NCBI GenBank assembly: GCA_017882245.1
Contig: JADGPV010000123.1
Location: 1 to 9,075 of the forward strand
Reading direction: 5' to 3'
Length of the DNA stretch: 9,075 nt
DNA from: Bacteroidales bacterium
GTDB lineage: Bacteria > Bacteroidota > Bacteroidia > Bacteroidales > VadinHA17
The position numbers and the translations under genes were made by a program. The notes under the pieces are model-generated. The model did not search any database. It was not told the origin of the DNA and saw only the letters and a program-made list of their open reading frames with translations. Every line of letters starts with the position of its first letter. Positions within the stretch are counted from its first letter, which is position 1. Positions 7,997-9,075 of this stretch are shown piece after piece.

Positions 7997-8751
7997 ATGA
8001 TCAAATTATAAAGACCATGATCGTCGAGGACGAGCAGGAATCCCTTGATCTTTTGGCCAGCCTTATTGAAGCTACCGGTATTGCAACCGTTATCGCTTCC
8101 ACATCAGATCCCACCACTGCTGCAGATCTGATAATTAAAAATGACCCTGATATTCTCTTCCTCGATATACGCATGCCGTGGGTATCCGGTTTTGATATCC
8201 TGAATGATTTAAAGGAAAGGAAAAAAGTCAATCCGCATGTCGTATTCACCACGGCTCATGATGAGTACGCCATCAAGGCATTCGACTATGCAGCTTTCGA
8301 TTACCTCCTCAAGCCCATTGACCCCGAACGTCTTATGGAAACGTTTCGACGCTTCAACTATACCGGAAGGAAAGATTCGCTTGACAGGGCTTCCAGGCTT
8401 TTTGACAATGAGAAAGTGCTTATATTCAGAGGAGTGACAGGGGTGGCATTCATTGATCCCGCAGAGGTTGTCTTTATCACTGCTGACGGAAATTATTCAA
8501 CGTTCCATTTCCTCTCCGGAAGGACCGAAACCGTAACAACCCTTCTGGGTGCACTGGAAGAGCATCTCGGAAACCAGTTTTACAGGACAGGGCGGTCATG
8601 CATAGTCAACACTGCCTTCCTTTCACGCATTGACACCAGACAGCAGCAATGTATTTTCATCAAGGGTGACAAAGAGTTCCGCTGCGAAATTTCACGTGAC
8701 AAGATCAAACAGCTGATGGATCACATGAAAACCCGAATCACCGACTTCTAA
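7993..8751 (+). CDS. LytTR-family response regulator
   Basis: The protein has 252 residues, a normal length for the family. The N-terminal receiver domain (about 5-120) has acidic pocket Glu12-Asp13, phosphoacceptor Asp58 in LFLDIRMP, Thr86/Thr87 in VVFTTAHD and Lys107 in DYLLKPID. The C-terminal LytTR DNA-binding domain (about 143-245) shows FIDPAEVVFITADGNYSTFH and FYRTGRSCIVN, characteristic of the family. The start codon overlaps the stop of the sensor kinase (ATGA), so the pair is almost certainly co-translated and cognate: a LytS-type kinase phosphorylating a LytTR regulator. Phosphorylation is expected to promote dimerisation and binding to direct-repeat sites in target promoters. No such site could be identified here with confidence and the target genes are unknown. 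Both domains look complete, and all receiver residues are in place. Confidence 0.97.
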   Translation: MNDQIIKTMIVEDEQESLDLLASLIEATGIATVIASTSDPTTAADLIIKNDPDILFLDIRMPWVSGFDILNDLKERKKVNPHVVFTTAHDEYAIKAFDYAAFDYLLKPIDPERLMETFRRFNYTGRKDSLDRASRLFDNEKVLIFRGVTGVAFIDPAEVVFITADGNYSTFHFLSGRTETVTTLLGALEEHLGNQFYRTGRSCIVNTAFLSRIDTRQQQCIFIKGDKEFRCEISRDKIKQLMDHMKTRITDF

Positions 8752-8806
8752 ATTGGCCACCCCAAAGAGAATTATCTTTTAAAAAGGCGCCTTCGTACAT
8801 TAGAAG

Positions 8807-8827
8807 CACCCGTTCATACAACGGGTG
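8807..8827 (+). other. 8-bp perfect hairpin, 55 nt after the regulator stop
   Basis: CACCCGTT pairs perfectly with AACGGGTG around the 5-nt loop CATAC. The following sequence has only four Ts (8836-8839) after a 5-nt GC/A spacer, so it is a poor intrinsic terminator. It could be an RNA stability element of the operon 3' end or part of a structured RNA. Confidence 0.5.
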
Positions 8828-8918
8828 GCAAATCCTTTTGGAAGAATTATATTTTATCCAATCTTTATGATTGTAAATCAAGTCCGCAGGAGACAGAAAA
8901 GGAATTTATTAAAAAACA

Positions 8919-8952
8919 TGACAGGAGGTTCTTCCCCCCCATTTCCCTGTCA
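8919..8952 (+). other. 7-bp hairpin directly 5' of the terminator
   Basis: TGACAGG (8919-8925) pairs with CCTGTCA (8946-8952) around a 20-nt pyrimidine-rich loop that contains seven consecutive Cs. Only one base separates it from the next stem, so the two could stack coaxially. The role is unknown. Confidence 0.4.
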
Positions 8953-8953
8953 C

Positions 8954-9010
8954 GCCACACAGATCGGGATGTCCGAATGCATCATTTAAAGGTCTGTGTG
9001 GCTTATTTTT
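8954..9010 (+). terminator. Likely intrinsic terminator (+ strand)
   Basis: GCCACACAGA (8954-8963) pairs perfectly with TCTGTGTGGC (8993-9002), extendable to 12 bp by one T-G and one C-G pair, and is followed directly by TTATTTTT (9003-9010). The 25-nt loop is longer than usual and can form a small inner stem GATG/CATC (8968-8983). It is oriented to end transcription from the two-component operon, or from a small RNA starting within the preceding 200 nt. Confidence 0.7.
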
Positions 9011-9075
9011 AGAAGAGTGAGGCCTCTCAGGTGTATCTCTTCATTGCGGGCCCATTATTCAGTTTTCAATTTGCC

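Larger units (their letters stand above)
8752..9075. other. Gene-free, structured region after the response regulator
   Basis: This 324-nt stretch contains no gene I can support on either strand. On the minus strand all three frames meet stops within about 20 nt of the right edge, so no gene enters convergently. The stretch holds a 10-bp perfect palindrome (AAGGCGCCTT, 8784-8793), hairpins at 8807-8827, 8919-8952 and 8954-9002, and a weaker nested hairpin at 9012-9042 (GAAGAG/CTCTTC around TGAG/CTCA). A seven-C run is at 8934-8940. A weak promoter-like pair (ATTG at 8752, TATCTTTT at 8773) could start an RNA near 8785, but this is speculative. Confidence 0.6.

Noticed and set aside
8784..8793. 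10-bp perfect palindrome AAGGCGCCTT as an operator or minus-strand terminator
   Set aside because: It has no loop, so it cannot make a good terminator hairpin, and no second copy or adjacent promoter supports an operator.
8867..8989. Possible 40-codon ORF on the + strand in the tail region
   Set aside because: It is very short, has no recognisable motif or ribosome binding site, and runs through the stems of two hairpins.
9031..9075. GTG-initiated hydrophobic frame running off the right edge, resembling the start of a signal peptide
   Set aside because: Only 15 codons are visible, with no supporting promoter or ribosome binding site; it cannot be told from chance.

Overview
The window looks like ordinary chromosome from a member of the Bacteroidota. 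Four things suggest this. Exact TAnnTTTG (-7 type) promoter boxes lie before the tRNA and before the PAS kinase. Shine-Dalgarno sequences are weak or absent. An alpha-2-macroglobulin gene is paired with pbpC. The sensor has the architecture periplasmic propeller, Y_Y_Y domain, membrane segment, kinase, which is typical of this phylum. All genes lie on the + strand. The species cannot be named from this window.

Region 1 (1-3286) is an envelope module: the 3' end of a bacterial alpha-2-macroglobulin gene, then a complete pbpC (penicillin-binding protein 1C). The 27-nt gap between them is made of TAG-initial heptads. They start at the first gene's stop codon and run into the GTG start of pbpC. 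The known interpretation of this pair is a periplasmic protease trap coupled to a peptidoglycan repair synthase.

Region 2 (3287-4870) holds a soluble sensor histidine kinase with two PAS domains, HisKA and HATPase_c. It has no response regulator beside it. A candidate promoter box lies in the 60-nt gap before it.

Region 3 (4871-8751) begins with a tRNA-Val(GAC) behind an exact -7 box. Only 14 nt after the tRNA comes a 999-residue membrane sensor: signal peptide, beta-propeller repeats, Y_Y_Y domain, one membrane segment and a LytS-type kinase. Its stop codon overlaps the start of a LytTR response regulator gene (ATGA). The two clearly form one two-component system: periplasmic ligand sensing, phosphotransfer from His790 to Asp58, then DNA binding by LytTR. 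The ligand and target genes are not visible.

Region 4 (8752-9075) has no supportable gene. It holds several hairpins, including a 10-bp perfect stem followed by a T tract (a likely terminator). It could be a long structured 3' UTR or a small RNA gene.

No mobile element, CRISPR array or integrase is visible, and I see no evidence of a wholly new system. The best second looks are the heptad junction, the tRNA-sensor junction with its acceptor-stem mismatch, and the structured tail.
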